Origin: Pseudophaeomoniella oleicola
Taxonomy: Eukaryota > Ascomycota > Eurotiomycetes > Phaeomoniellales > Phaeomoniellaceae
NCBI GenBank assembly: GCA_003868215.1
Contig: QWDQ01000006.1
Coordinates: forward strand, 372,001 to 436,000
DNA length: 64,000 nucleotides
Reading direction: 5' to 3'
This document shows, piece by piece, positions 34,061 through 45,471 of the stretch (positions are counted from its first letter, which is position 1; the number at the start of each line of letters is the position of its first letter). The notes under the pieces were generated by a model. That model did no database searches and was not told the origin of the DNA. It saw nothing but the letters and a program-made list of their open reading frames with translations. Made by a program: the position numbers and the translations under genes.

Positions 34061-35903
34061 ATGGCTGCATCACAATATGCGGCGATAGACCTCGATTATG
34101 GGCTCGAGATACCCAAAGAGACCAAACGACCTATACCTTTCCTGAAAACGCCGTCGATGACATCAATGTATTCGCGAGCTCGTTCCTCTTTTCGCTCATC
34201 TACAAGTTTCGCCATAGACAACATGATCCAGGCTCAGGAAAAGTATGCGACACCCATTACCTTATCAAATACCAAAGCGTGGTTCCGATATCAATGTTGG
34301 CCTTTTTTCGAATACATCTTCTGGCATCTTCTCGCGCTTACAATTCCTGTCCTTCTCATCGTCTGTCTGGCTGAAATCACTCGAATACCAAGCGGGTCCT
34401 CTTCCGAGTCTTACGATTCATGTTTGCCAGATGGGTCCTTTAGTATAGACGAGTACAACCCCTGGAATGCGTGGAGTATATCTGGTCTATTTCAAATCAC
34501 ACTGTCTTTTGGTCGACTACCCTTCTCAACTGTCAAGATAATTGATATCTTATGGGATGTATGCGTTGGGAGAGGTGTCCAGGCTCTCTTGGCTTACATC
34601 TCGTACATTGTTTTTACCGACAGTATCCAGCGAACACTAGAGACTTCCGGAGTGTCATACGGTACATTCGAAGCCGTTGCATTTGGACCTACCTCTATAT
34701 CACAAGTCGTTAATCTAGGTATCAACCTCTCGACAAATCATGGTCTTCGGGGTAAACTTCAGGTCATTTGGATCATGATCGCCTCTGTCTCTGTTATATC
34801 TTTCTCCACCCTCAGCAGTGCCATGACAGGTTATACTGCGAATGTCGAAGCTAGAGTTCAATTGGATGGGGTCTCCGTGCCTTTGCAATATGTCCAGCCA
34901 GTCCAATACACCATTCGGGATTTCTGGAGGCTAAACCTGACCACGGGATATATCCCGGCTCAGACTCGTGACTTTTTCATGTATAGCAGTCATTGCGCTG
35001 ATTTCGGCTCTTACATTACCATCACTGATCCCCGAGCATCGAGTTGGCATGATTTAGATCCGGACTGCTGGATGCTCATGTCGACAAGCATATGTAAGTC
35101 CCAATGTCTTTATAACGAATCAAATGCTAATCCTTGTGTAAATTACAGACGCCATACAGAATGAAATGAATAACGGCACAAGGGATGTCAGCAGCACATT
35201 CTATTTTCAAAATGAAACAGTCCATCTAGGTCCACCAACGTTGGATATAGTCACCACATACCTGGACGACGACTATACTTTCATGTTTGACGAGTTCAAT
35301 AGGACCTATTTAACCTATAACGAATATACCAAGGGTGATACTGTATATTACAGTAATACTTTTCAGGATGCTGTTTTTGTATATCAAAATACGACCTATT
35401 CGTACTCGAGCATCTCAGAGTCAGGGCAGTGTATGCAGACAACGCCGTCGTCCTACGCATGGGGCTTCAGTTTTCTCTTTCTATTTATCACTGTCCTCAT
35501 TGAAACAATCTGGGCCATCGGAATGTACGTGATGTGGCTCGACGCGCATTTACATTCTAGATACAACAGGGCCGGACGACGCCTTGGGATTTATCGCGCC
35601 GTTCTCGATCTTGCGCATGCAATCCGAAAGGATATGGGTGAAGAAGCATCGGAGAATCTCTCAAATACCGAGCTGAAAGAGAGAATCAAGCGCGGTCTTA
35701 ACGGTGGAAAGATCAGTTACCAGCTGCTTGGGCAGCCAGATCCAGGCGCTGATAGCGTCATGATAACTCGATGGGCCAGCCTTCTCTTATGGTGGAGGTA
35801 TCATGGCTGGTCCACCTGGACATTGAATAAAAGGATCTTGGTCGTCGGTTCAATTCTGTCACTCCTCCTCCTCATCATCATATTGCCCTCCACATTATCC
35901 TAG
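34061..35903 (+). CDS. Uncharacterised multi-pass membrane protein (fungal type)
   Basis: Two exons: 34061-35093 and 35149-35903 (55 bp intron GTAAGT..TACAG), giving 595 aa. The N-terminal ~85 residues are polar and cytosolic in type. Membrane segments follow: FEYIFWHLLALTIPVLLIV near residue 90, a weaker one around LLAYISYIVF near 180, VIWIMIASVSVISFSTL near 240, FSFLFLFITVLIETIWAI in exon 2, and a C-terminal ILSLLLLIIILP. Between segments 3 and 4 there is a large loop of about 200 residues with several N-x-S/T sites (NGT, NET, NRT, NTT), so it is probably extracellular. This arrangement is common in uncharacterised ascomycete membrane proteins; I do not recognise a named domain. Confidence 0.85.
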
Positions 35904-36444
35904 ACGCAAGCGAGGAGTGCCGGTTACATGTGATTCTTGCTGCTGACTTTCCCTCTCCCATGTCTCTGTCAGCGAAATCACCTCACGATATATACATGGT
36001 ACATACGAACTCTATATAAATTTTGATTATACCGTTTTGATTTCATTTTTTAGGCGTTTGGCTCTCTAGATACGTCTCACATTAGTTCCTGCCCTCTACG
36101 TTTCGAGGCAGAAGTTCATGAATCTCTTTATCCGTATGAGATAACGTCCACCTCTTTCCTTTTAGGTACTTATGTAGTTAGTAAGAATTATTAAACTACT
36201 ACTTCGTCCGACGTCTTGAAAAGAACGCGTTCCTCTTTGAGTTTATTATGGTCCTCCCTCCCCTATTTCCCGCGATCCAGATCGACTTTCCGCCCGGTCT
36301 TCCGTGTAGTATCTATCGCCAAGCTCCCGGCTAACTCTCCGACAACAAACTAAAATATTTCCAACCCATACAATATGAGGTCTAGAATGAAGATCTTCCA
36401 AAAAAAGAAACAGAGAGAATTACTAAAAAACATCAAAAAGAAAT
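35904..36444. other. Intergenic region
   Basis: 3' flank of the membrane protein gene, AT-rich in places and pyrimidine-rich near 36240-36310. It ends at the tRNA gene. No other feature is seen. Confidence 0.5.
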
Positions 36445-36542
36445 GGACGTTGTGGGAATTGAACCCACGACCTTTCACAGGATTTGGCAAAGCGCTCAAT
36501 GGGCGATGCGAAGCGAAAATCATACCCCTAGACCAAACGCCC
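36445..36542 (-). tRNA. tRNA-Ala (anticodon CGC) with 27 nt intron
   Basis: Read on the minus strand, all arms fold. The acceptor GGGCGTT pairs with AACGTCC and includes a G3-U70 pair, the alanine identity element. The D-arm is GTCT/TGAT. The anticodon stem is TTCGC/GTGAA. The anticodon loop TTCGCAT is interrupted after position 37. The T-arm is GTGGG, TTCAATT, CCCAC. Removing the 27 nt intron (36480-36506) leaves 71 nt, and the CCA is not encoded. The intron sits one base 3' of the anticodon, the standard place for nuclear tRNA introns. The D-arm resembles fungal tRNA-Pro, so Pro was considered, but the anticodon CGC and G3-U70 favour Ala. Confidence 0.88.
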
Positions 36543-37154
36543 GTTTAGAATCTTTCTTTGTTCTCGAGAATTCTGATTGAATTTTTGCCTGTGCGGTATA
36601 TAAAGGACAAAGTGTATCCTGCTTGGCTGTTGGGTGTCCTGAAGTCTTGGCTCTACCCAGCCTATGGTAAGCTCTTCTACAATGTAATGTAATATAAATG
36701 GAATAGATTGGACAGTTGCTTTATAAACTCCATATATTTGATTACATCCCAGATGTTGTGCGCCGAGGTATTCGCGAGAGATCAGAGACTGGCAATGCTC
36801 AAAGCTTGAGATCTATTGAACGATCCGTCATGCCGTCAATAGGGTTAGATCCATCCGTAAAAAGTTGGTCCTCTTCACGACGCGAGTGTACTGATTGGTC
36901 ATGCTGCAAGCCTATCTGTGATCTTCAACCCCGAGGAAATGGCGAAAGACCACCAGCGACTTTGTGTGAGTAGAATATACGCGCGATTAATTATATGAGA
37001 CACTCATTTCCGTGCACATGAAGAGTTTGAAGATATACGTAGTATGCTATTGAAATTGTCTACCTCGTCGATCGAGCTTTAATGACGCGTTATTAGGTCT
37101 TTCAAGTTCTGTCCGTTTACATAACAATTAGAGCATGTCTCTGCCGTCACACCC
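36543..37154. promoter_or_regulatory. Transporter promoter region
   Basis: About 610 bp between the tRNA 5' end and the TDT transporter start. No gene is recognised. Confidence 0.5.
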
Positions 37155-39040
37155 GTGCCTCGTTCCAAGATGCCACTGTCCGGATCTTCAAACGTCGCCA
37201 ACGTAGGAGATGCGGTTCCAAGATACCTTCGAAAACCAGGCGAGGAAGGTTACCGTTCTCCTACCATCGAAGATATCGAACAGCACCAGAACAGACAGGC
37301 CTTTCCTTTTCGGCAGAGGTCCAATGGATCATATATGCCGGCTTCCAGTACCGCCTCGTCTAGTCTGTCCGACAGGGCTGTATCGTCTGCTGTGCATTCC
37401 GCAGCCAATGGAGATGCAACTATACTGTCTGACGATGACGACGAGTTTGCAGCCAAGCTACCTTGGAGGGAGAGATTGAAGCATTTGACATGGGCCTACT
37501 TCACCTTTACCATGGCCACCGGAGGAATCGCCAACGTCCTTTCTGCTGGTACATGCATTCCTCTACCCATTCTCTCCCGTCGCTAACGACTGCTACTCAG
37601 TTCCATATAGGTTTTCAGGTCTAACGATCATTGGCGACATCTTCTTTCTTGGAAATCTCGTTGCATACGTCTTCATTTGGATTTTGATTATCCTCCGATT
37701 TTACTTTCATCCACATACTTTCCGGGCATCATTTTTGCATCCTACAGAGTCATTGTTCGTACCAGCAGCAGCGGTTTCGTTCGGTACGATTTTAATCAAC
37801 ATATCGCAATACGGCCTTCGCCATGTCGGAGATTGGTTGAACGGAGTTGTCGAGGTATTGTTTTGGCTTGATGCGACGCTTGCTGTCGTGCTGTCCATTG
37901 CTATATATCTGCTGCTGTAAGTCGACCTAGAGCCATAAGTCATTCCCTATCCTGATTTTATACGTCCCTATATTCCTTACGTACTCGCTGACGCCGCCAT
38001 TTACCAGTTGGTCGACGCAGTACTTTTCTGTCGCCCGGATGACTCCAATTTGGATATTTCCAGCCTATCCTCTTCTCATCATCGGCCCTCATGCAGGTGT
38101 CCTTTCTGCCCAGCTTAGACCTTCTCGTGCACTACCAATCATTATCGGTGGTTTTACGATACAGGGAGTAGGCTTCCTTGTCAGTCTCATGGTCTACAGT
38201 GCCTTCATCTACCGCTTGATGACTCAAAAGCTTCCTCGAGAATCTTTGCGCCCGGGAATGTTCGTTAGTGTCGGTCCGTCAGGATTCACGGTCGCTGGTA
38301 CTGTCAACATGGCCAGAAACGCCGGTCGTGCAATCCCGGCCATATTCATGGATGATGCAGATGCTCAGTTAACAGCCAGGATCATCAAGGTCTGTGCCGA
38401 TTGGATGAGTCTGTGGCTGTGGGGATTGGCGGTCTGGTTCTTTTTTATCAGTGTTCTCGCCCATTTAACCGCTTTTTTCCCACAATCGACAGGGGAAAGC
38501 GACATCGCCCACGATAACAGTCCGTCCGGACCGGGGGAATCGACCGCAAAAAACCGCCGCCGTTTTCAAAAGCCTCGTATGACTTTTTCAATGACGTTTT
38601 TTTCATTCATCTTCCCCAATACTGCACTGATTACCGCCACCTTCGCTATCGCGAACGCCTTTGATATTCGTGCCATGAAGATCCTCGGTTGCGTAATGAC
38701 CTGTATATTAATCTTCGCCTGGATGCTGGTGGTCTACGGAATGATTCGGGCTATCCAGACCCACGTCATCTTATGGCCGGAAAAAGGCGAAGACAGAGAT
38801 GAGGGCGGATTCAAGATGCAAAATGAGATTGAGAAGGTCAGTACACGTGCAACTACTAATGATAGGGACGTGACGAGCACAGGTCGGCGAGACATTGGGA
38901 CTAACAGTGGCGATGACGCTGATGTTCAAAGCCAAACTCTCAACCGGGTTAGGTCTTGGAAGAGGCGTGCTTCTGACGCTATAGAGGGATGGCATGCGAC
39001 TCGACGACGACAACAACATGAAGGGGAAGATATTGTATGA
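37155..39040 (+). CDS. TDT-family transporter (Mae1/SSU1-like, SLAC1 fold)
   Basis: Three exons: 37155-37548, 37601-37916 and 38008-39040 (introns 52 and 91 bp), giving 580 aa. The start at 37155 (MPRSKMPLSG) is the first ATG; a second lies 15 bp later. A 110-residue cytosolic N-tail precedes the conserved entry WAYFTFTMATGGIANVL, typical of the tellurite-resistance/dicarboxylate transporter (C4-dicarboxylate/malic acid transport) family. About ten helices follow, including RFSGLTIIGDIFFLGNLVAY, FPAYPLLIIGPHAG, IIIGGFTIQGVGFLVSLM, and PGMFVSVGPSGFTVAGTVN, the last a signature segment. The C-tail of about 90 residues is charged and Arg-rich. The family exports or imports malate, sulfite or related anions across the plasma membrane; which one cannot be told. 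Confidence 0.9.
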
Positions 39041-41028
39041 ATGAGTCCTCGGATCACGGTGATCTTGAACTTACGGCGAGGTAGACGACAATACGTAATA
39101 CCATTTCGCAACCTTTCTCAGCCTCTGACCTGAGGTCTGACATTATCTTCTGCCAGAAACTACGCTTTCTTTCTAGTCTTTACCATCGTGATTAAGAGGA
39201 ATATAAAGCAATATACCAACTTATTGAGGTTGGCTTCTTTGCTGTGGGGTCATAAACGGAGATGGTGTCAAAAAGGCTTGTGTCTCTTATGTGGATCAAG
39301 AATATGCAAGGCTGACGACTCTATGTTTTGCAATTTCTGCTTCTGCATAGCTCGGCTTGAATAGAGCCACGATCTGTAACAATCGGTTGTGCTGATATCC
39401 GAGGTCTGAGGGGCATCAATTTTCCCAATATGTCGCATTTGGGCGTGTGTCTTTGCTTTGCTTCTTCTTCTTCTCTAAGAGGTTCATGAGATATCTATCT
39501 TAGCTACCGCGGTGTGGGGGTTCGTGGGATAAATCTTGATTATGTCAACCCTATGCCAGGGACCAAACTTTCTTTTATGCTACATTGTTCAATGGGAATG
39601 TGGATAGAGAAAGAAGAGCAGCGAGTGGTTAAGGCAGATTCAGCAGATGACGACCCCGTGATCATCAATTGTCCATGGCAGTTGACATATCACATATAAG
39701 CCCATGGCCGTCAGCTGTCAGTATTGCAAGGGGGTTGAAACTCGAGACGAACGTATGGGGAATCCAGGAATATCCCAGGAGGGGCTGGCTGCTCGGATGA
39801 ACGGTAGCTACACTCCACCTTCGCGCTTGATCGAAGACCCCTAGGTCACAACAGAGACACACAACAAAGAAACGATGGCGTCCTGAGCTATTTTAGCACC
39901 AGCCAGTGTTGCCTCTTATCACATCACCCTTAGAGGTACTCGAATGGATATTTTGGGCGCAACAAGCCGTGCCGTGTACCTTCTGGTCACTTCTCTAGAT
40001 AGTGCATTTGCACTGAATGGCAGGCTCCTCTGCAATCTCCCGAAATTCCCTGCCGATAACGAGGTCTGAGCACTTCCAGGCACTTCAGGAACGATCTAGC
40101 CTGGATGATAGTATGTTGACTTCACAGGCTGCACAGATTGTGTACTTCCCTGGGCTGCACATGGGACTTATCCTACGCGTAATACAGTGTCGGGAAGGTC
40201 TATTGCTTGTATTGGATTCCTGTGATTGGATGTCAACCATCTTCCGGTTAGACTATCACTACCTCGACCATGATTCTGCGTCGACTGGTTCTAATCGTGC
40301 CTACCTGCCCGAAAAAGCAGTCCCCCCTTTCCTCCTTTTGTCTCGTGGTATAAGCGCCTACACCTAGGCTAAGCCTGCAACCCTTCTGATGGGCTTGTGC
40401 CTTTCTGTCATCATTACACAGTGGTTGATACGCTGGTATTGGCGGATAATTGCGGCTCAGATAGAAAGGGGAGTTTCACCAGTAATCCCGTTTTGTTTCT
40501 TCCCTCATAGCTTCCCTGGCTAGGACCAGAGTGCTCACAGTCGAAGCTGTGGCAACGATGGCGATGACTTCTCATCACCTCGGCGGCTACAGGATGATAT
40601 CTATCTCCTGCAGGTTTTTATATATATGGCTGGTGGTGGCCACGTTGTCGCCTTCTAAGGCTGCACGGTCTATTTGTCCTTCGACTGCGACAACACTATC
40701 TTTCTCGTCTTACACTCAGCCATAGCTGCTAAGCCTTGTCGATAATCTCAGGTAACGACAAGAGCTACCAGATCAAACTGCCCAGAAGTCCTTCATGCGA
40801 AGAAATAGTTGAGTCACCAGAGATACAATCTGCAGCTTATACAGAGACATCTCTTTGAAAAGGTAACCCAATACCTGGAAACCGAATCCGAGTTTCAAGC
40901 AAGGTCTGACATACCTAAATTCATGTCGTTACTCACCCTGATGATGAAAAAGCAGTTATTTTGTATAAAAATCCCGGCTCAGGAGTGTATTTCCAGAAAA
41001 GGGGGATCCGGCGCAAGGAGCGACAACG
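39041..41028. other. Intergenic region without recognised gene
   Basis: About 2 kb. Frames such as 40017-40367 (116 codons) and 40809-41102 lack any family signature, and the latter partly overlaps the next gene in another frame. It could contain 5' UTR or upstream exons of the gene at 41029, but I could not support one. Confidence 0.5.
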
Positions 41029-41875
41029 ATGGATTCCAACCACCAACCCTCGCGTCTAAAGAAATCATCACCACAAAAAACAACCTCCTCCAGGACCAAT
41101 GATCGAATTGATGAGAATAATGTCATTTACTCCATCATTCCCATCGGGATGGGATCCGAAGTGATGGTTTGTCAATTCCCCTTACTCAACATCGCCATCT
41201 CAGGTGGACCGGATGCAAAAGGTAGGTACCAGTACTCTCTTCGTTCGAAAATTTCCCAGCAGAAGAGAAAAAGGAAAAAAAAAAGATGATTACTGACTTA
41301 TTCAACACTTCCCAGCAATTGACTTCAGTACCAACCCATACCCATTCCTCTTCTCAGCGACTCTCCAACAACAACAACAACAACAACAACAACAACCACA
41401 ACCGTCCATACCCCCTCTTAATCAACCGAACTCTACTCTCGCATCGCCATCCTCATCCTCCTCGTCCTCCTCCACCAACCTTCGACAAGAACAATCGATA
41501 ACCCAAAGAACATATCGTCTCCACCCTCATCTTCCTCGAATCACCACCCTTGCAGCAGGAATATCCGTAAACAATTCGTCCTCCTCCTCCTCCTCCTCCT
41601 CCTCCTCCTCCTCCTCCTCTACCACAACCACCGCCGTAGCCGCCGCCGCCGCCGCTACTACTGCAGCATACAATTTCGACGCCAAGCATTCCTGTTCCTC
41701 CTCTCCTAACATTGCTATCGACGAGGGCACAGCTCAGGGCAAGAATGCAATATTGCAAGATGAGAGGAACAGCAATGATGAGGACGGGTTTGTTGCAGGA
41801 TCAAGGTCAATGTCAAGCTGTTGTGTCTGCGGCGGTTCGGGGTGTGATGGGGGGATGGATTGGACGCCTTGTTAG
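41029..41875 (+). CDS. Two-exon low-complexity protein (Gln/Ser/Ala runs)
   Basis: Exons 41029-41221 and 41316-41875 (94 bp intron, GTAGGT..CCCAG), giving 250 aa. Exon 2 has no early ATG, so it is easy to miss: it stays open for about 186 codons to a TAG at 41873-41875. The simple repeats all stay in frame, namely ten CAA (Gln), a TCC run (Ser) and a GCC run (Ala). The N-terminus MDSNHQPSRLKKSSPQKTTS is basic. A hydrophobic strand-like part spans the splice (VMVCQFPLLNIAISGGPDAK then AIDFSTNPYPFLFSATL). The last 20 residues are Cys-rich (SSCCVCGGSGCDGG). I do not recognise a family. A glycine-rich frame on the other strand is a shadow. The in-frame behaviour of three separate repeats argues for coding; a longer 5' part is possible. 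Confidence 0.6.
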
Positions 41876-42182
41876 ATGTACTACTAATGGAGTATATGTA
41901 TATACATGTAACTAGTAATATTCGATTCTTACATCTTTTTCCTTGCCCCTTTTTTTATATACATATAATGTATTCTATCTTTATTGTCACTTATTGCTAT
42001 TCTTCTTGGGTTTGAAGAAATTGGGAATGGAAATCGGTATTATATCATATCATATTACTCGGTGATTTGAAGGTTTTTCTTGATTATGCCGCGCCCTGCC
42101 CTGCCTATATGTATATATATATAAAGAAGAAGTGACTGTTCTTCAAGTCCTTATCTACCAACATCGACCCTTCAATCAGTGT
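41876..42182. other. Convergent intergenic region
   Basis: About 300 bp of AT-rich 3' flank between the low-complexity protein gene and the C6 regulator. Contains short TATATA runs near 42108-42124. Confidence 0.5.
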
Positions 42183-44758
42183 TCAGCCCTCATTCTGCCA
42201 CGTCGCCCACTCCCCCTCTACAGCACCTCCGTTGTTTCCCACCTCCTCATCGTCATTCCCAGCACTTCTCATCAAACTATCAAAGAAAGCCATATCAACG
42301 CCCTGAAAAGCCCAGTCGTCGACGCCGGCGATCAGGCCGGGGGATTCGTACTGCTGCTGTACTAGAGAGTCATTAGAGGTGACAGCGGCGCGCTGGAATT
42401 GCGGCGCTGCTAGGGATTGTGGAGGGAGGAGAGCAGCGGGGTTCGGAAAGTGTGGGAGAGGGGGATGGGGAGCGGTGTAGGAGGTGGATGACGGAAGGTC
42501 TTGGATGCTAGGGTAAGTCACGGAGATCGGGGGTATGATCTCGACGTTGGGGATTCCGCTGAAGCGAGCCATACTAGAGGATTGCAGGGAGACGTCTGCT
42601 TGAGGGATTTCTGAGTTGGTGGTAATGTTGGATCTGCCGGCTGCTGCTGCCGCTGGGAGCGGGTTTTGAGTGGTGGTGATGCTTGCCACAGGTGGAGGCT
42701 GTGGTTTGGGCATCTCCTTCGAGATCACACCCTCGCGAGCGATCTTGATTATCCCGAAGTAGGGAATGTGCACGCGCACGACGCTGTCATTATCTTCATC
42801 CGGCTGCGCCATCTCGGTTCCTGGTCCGTCTGGGCCGTGCACGCTCACGCTGTCGGTACTTGGTATGTGACCATCTGCCGCTTCGGCTTCAATGGCCAGC
42901 AACCGGCGCAGCAAGTCGGCGCTTTGTGTACTCAGCGCATCTGCGTTCAGACGACTCAGCTCTTGCATGTTCTCCTGCGCCTGCTCGATCATGGCACGGT
43001 CGCTGAGGTATTGGTGGGCCAAGAGGTTGTCGGCCTGCGAAGAGCGGTGACTGTCCAGGTGCGCTAGCAGCAGCGTCATGGCGGCCATATGGGCGAGGAA
43101 GTCCACGATACGACAGCTGAAAGCAGTACGGTTGAAGCTGCGTAACATCATGAAGCGCGAGAGCATCTCTCGTGAAGCATTCACGCCGGTGATCCTGGAA
43201 TAGTCGTATTTGCGATCAGCCGTGGAGCGAAGCATGTAAGGTAGATGAAGCTGGATGAGCATGTTGTAATGAAATAGTTGCGCGAATAACCGCCGCATGT
43301 CCCAGAAGAGAGTTTGGGGGTCGTCTACGGTGCTGTCCAGACTCGGCGTAAGCCACCACTTACTAGGCAGCCTCCTAGCTGCTCTCTGCAGCTCCATGTC
43401 AAGAGTTTGTATCAGGTCGTATGAACTCTGATCGGAGTCGTTGCGCTCCAGGATTCGAGATGCGATAACGCAGTGTATTCGTTCGAGACGGCCCATGGGT
43501 GTGTCGTTTGCGAGCACCGCGTCAGAAGCCATACTGCGATCGAGAGAACCCTGCGGAAGGCCTAACATGAGACAGAGATGACGATCGTAGAAAACGATCC
43601 GGAACCACATCAGCCCTGGGTCGACTTTCGTCGTTTCGGGGTCAAGCACCTTGTATTGCGCTCGACTTGCGGGTCGATGGAGGCCCATCAAGTGCGCAAT
43701 AGTCATAGCTCTCCGGCTTGCCACCCAGCTTCGTCGTAAATTCCCACCATTTGCTTGATAATAACTCTCTATCATAACGCATTCGAGGCCTTCTATGCTG
43801 CCGAGAAGCTCGTCATTTGTGGTGACAAGACTGCTAGCGATGTTTACTAACCGCTTGAATATCGTCTGTGGTGATTCTGACAGGCCCTCCTTGTGAAGTT
43901 CCGGGTCAAGATTCTGTAAGAAAGTGGCGAGATGGAGCATGTACCTCGCTAGTAGAACAGGGTGTACATCCGGCCGAGGTATCTCGAGTAAGCTCTCCGG
44001 AGGTTTGAGGCCGTTCTGGTCGAGAGTCGCATACGGTAGAGTCAGAATCTCATGGAGAAGGGAAGAGCGGTGACCGCACGCTTTACATATCGTCTCGATG
44101 TCTCCTCGGGACGGTAAGGATCTATGCAAAGCTCGAGATAGCTTCTCATACTTGCCTGGTTCAACAGGAGCATCTGTAACGGATCGAAACTCGTAAGGTT
44201 CACGACCGCCATGAAGGACATCGACTGCGTCGTTTTCCTATGGATGAGTTAAGTAACAATCACACCGTATATTAGGCTTTGGGCACCTACATCTTGAAGA
44301 CGAATCTCTGACGCCCGAGATAAAGTCAGAAATCGGGAAGATCGCGAGTCAGTTGATGCTGGAGTGGGAATGCCATGGTCAAGGTGTCCACCATCTTCGC
44401 TGCTTGCCCTTCTGCCTGCAGCCGCCTCGTCATTGCCAACTTTTTTGATCAATTGCTCAACAAGGTTCTCGACTCTCACAACACGATCGCCTATCTTGCG
44501 CTTCGTATCCCTGGGGGAAACGATCTCTTCGGGAAACTCCTGACTGATGCAAGTGGTGCCACGTTGCTGACAATTGATACAAAGGGGGTCTGTAGCGGAC
44601 CCGAATATACACTTCATCTTCCGCCGTTTGCACTCCCAGCAACTGCGCGTTCCTTTCCTAATCTTCCTCCGCTTAGCCTCGGGCTCGACATGAGTCTCGC
44701 GATCCTCAGTAGAAGATGGTACGGCACGCGGTGCAGCCATTGCATCCATACACAACAC
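42183..44758 (-). CDS. Zn2Cys6 transcription factor with fungal_trans domain
   Basis: Two exons: 44758-44291 and 44237-42183 (53 bp intron), giving 840 aa. ATGs at 44758, 44749 and 44740 are all in frame, so the exact start is open. The zinc cluster is CWECKRRKMKC, then IFGSATDPLC, INC and QQRGTTC (C-x2-C-x6-C-x9-C-x2-C-x6-C), followed by a basic linker and a coiled-coil-like helix (VVRVENLVEQLIKKV). The middle is the fungal-specific transcription factor domain: LLARYMLHLATFLQN, SRRAMTIAHLMGLHRP, WFRIVFYDRHLCLMLGLPQG. The C-terminus is Pro/Gln/Ser-rich and ends with an acidic, aromatic stretch that may be the activation domain. It is divergently paired with an MFS efflux pump 713 bp away and probably controls it. 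Confidence 0.93.
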
Positions 44759-45471
44759 GGAAGTGTATCAAGTATCACTAAAGTGACAAAAACCAGTGTC
44801 TTCACCTTTCACCTTTCACCTTTCACCTTTCACCTTTCACTCCACCAACGAGGATTATTGACTGAGGTGCAGTTCAGGACCGCAGCATCTCTCTTTATGC
44901 ACCCTAACGAGTTCCCAAACAAGATGTACCGTCATGACTGGCTGGTTCTTTTCTCTGGCTGTGGATGACTGCACCGGCATTTGAGATTCGCTGTTCTAAA
45001 TGCGTAATGTCATTCTCTTTCTGCCGCAGATGTCTCCTAGATGGTGTTAATCTTACCGATGTGTCCGCCGGATGGGATCTTCGAAAGCGGCTGGGAAGCA
45101 GAGCATCAACTCCCGGCGGACGATACCTATTATGTGACGTGGAATCCAGAATGATAGGTGGCCCTTTCAGGTTCGTGCTCCGCTATGGATGGTCCTGTCC
45201 GTACCTGGTCATGGAGTCTACGCCCTGGATGCAGGGCATGCGAATTTTGTAGAGAAGGCCTCTTCATGAGCTTTGACGATTGACCAGATTGATTTCTAAT
45301 CATTGTGCTCGCGGTCTAAAACTCTCCCCTGAGTGTTTCCTTATAATGCCCGTTATTGACCATTTGGTGCCCTCCTTTTCCTCATATATGTACCCAGTGT
45401 AAACATCTACAGACTTGAATCCTTCTCAACAGAGTCGGCCGACGACAAGATAGCAACGCGGAACAGGAACT
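44759..45471. promoter_or_regulatory. Divergent promoter between C6 regulator and MFS pump
   Basis: 713 bp. It contains a tandem 7-mer block (44801-44840) close to the regulator and an inverted repeat GTCCGCCGG (45063-45071) / CCGGCGGAC (45113-45121) near the middle. CGG-type inverted half sites are the usual target form of Zn2Cys6 dimers, though a 41 nt spacing is longer than a single-site spacer. A 96-codon frame at 44965-45252 has no family signature. Confidence 0.55.
44801..44840. repeat. Tandem TTCACCT, about 5.7 copies
   Basis: Perfect 7-bp tandem repeat of 40 bp, starting 43 bp upstream of the first ATG of the C6 regulator. Confidence 0.9.

Noticed and set aside
40017-40367. 116-codon plus-strand frame in the 2 kb gap
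   Set aside because: No recognisable domain, no splice-supported neighbours and ordinary intergenic composition.
41453-41758. Glycine-rich frame on the minus strand
   Set aside because: It is the reverse complement of the Ser/Ala codon repeats of the plus-strand gene at 41029-41875. The plus frame has a splice-supported start and a longer open reading.
44965-45252. 95-codon frame in the divergent promoter
   Set aside because: It spans the inverted repeat region but has no domain, and its composition resembles the surrounding non-coding sequence.
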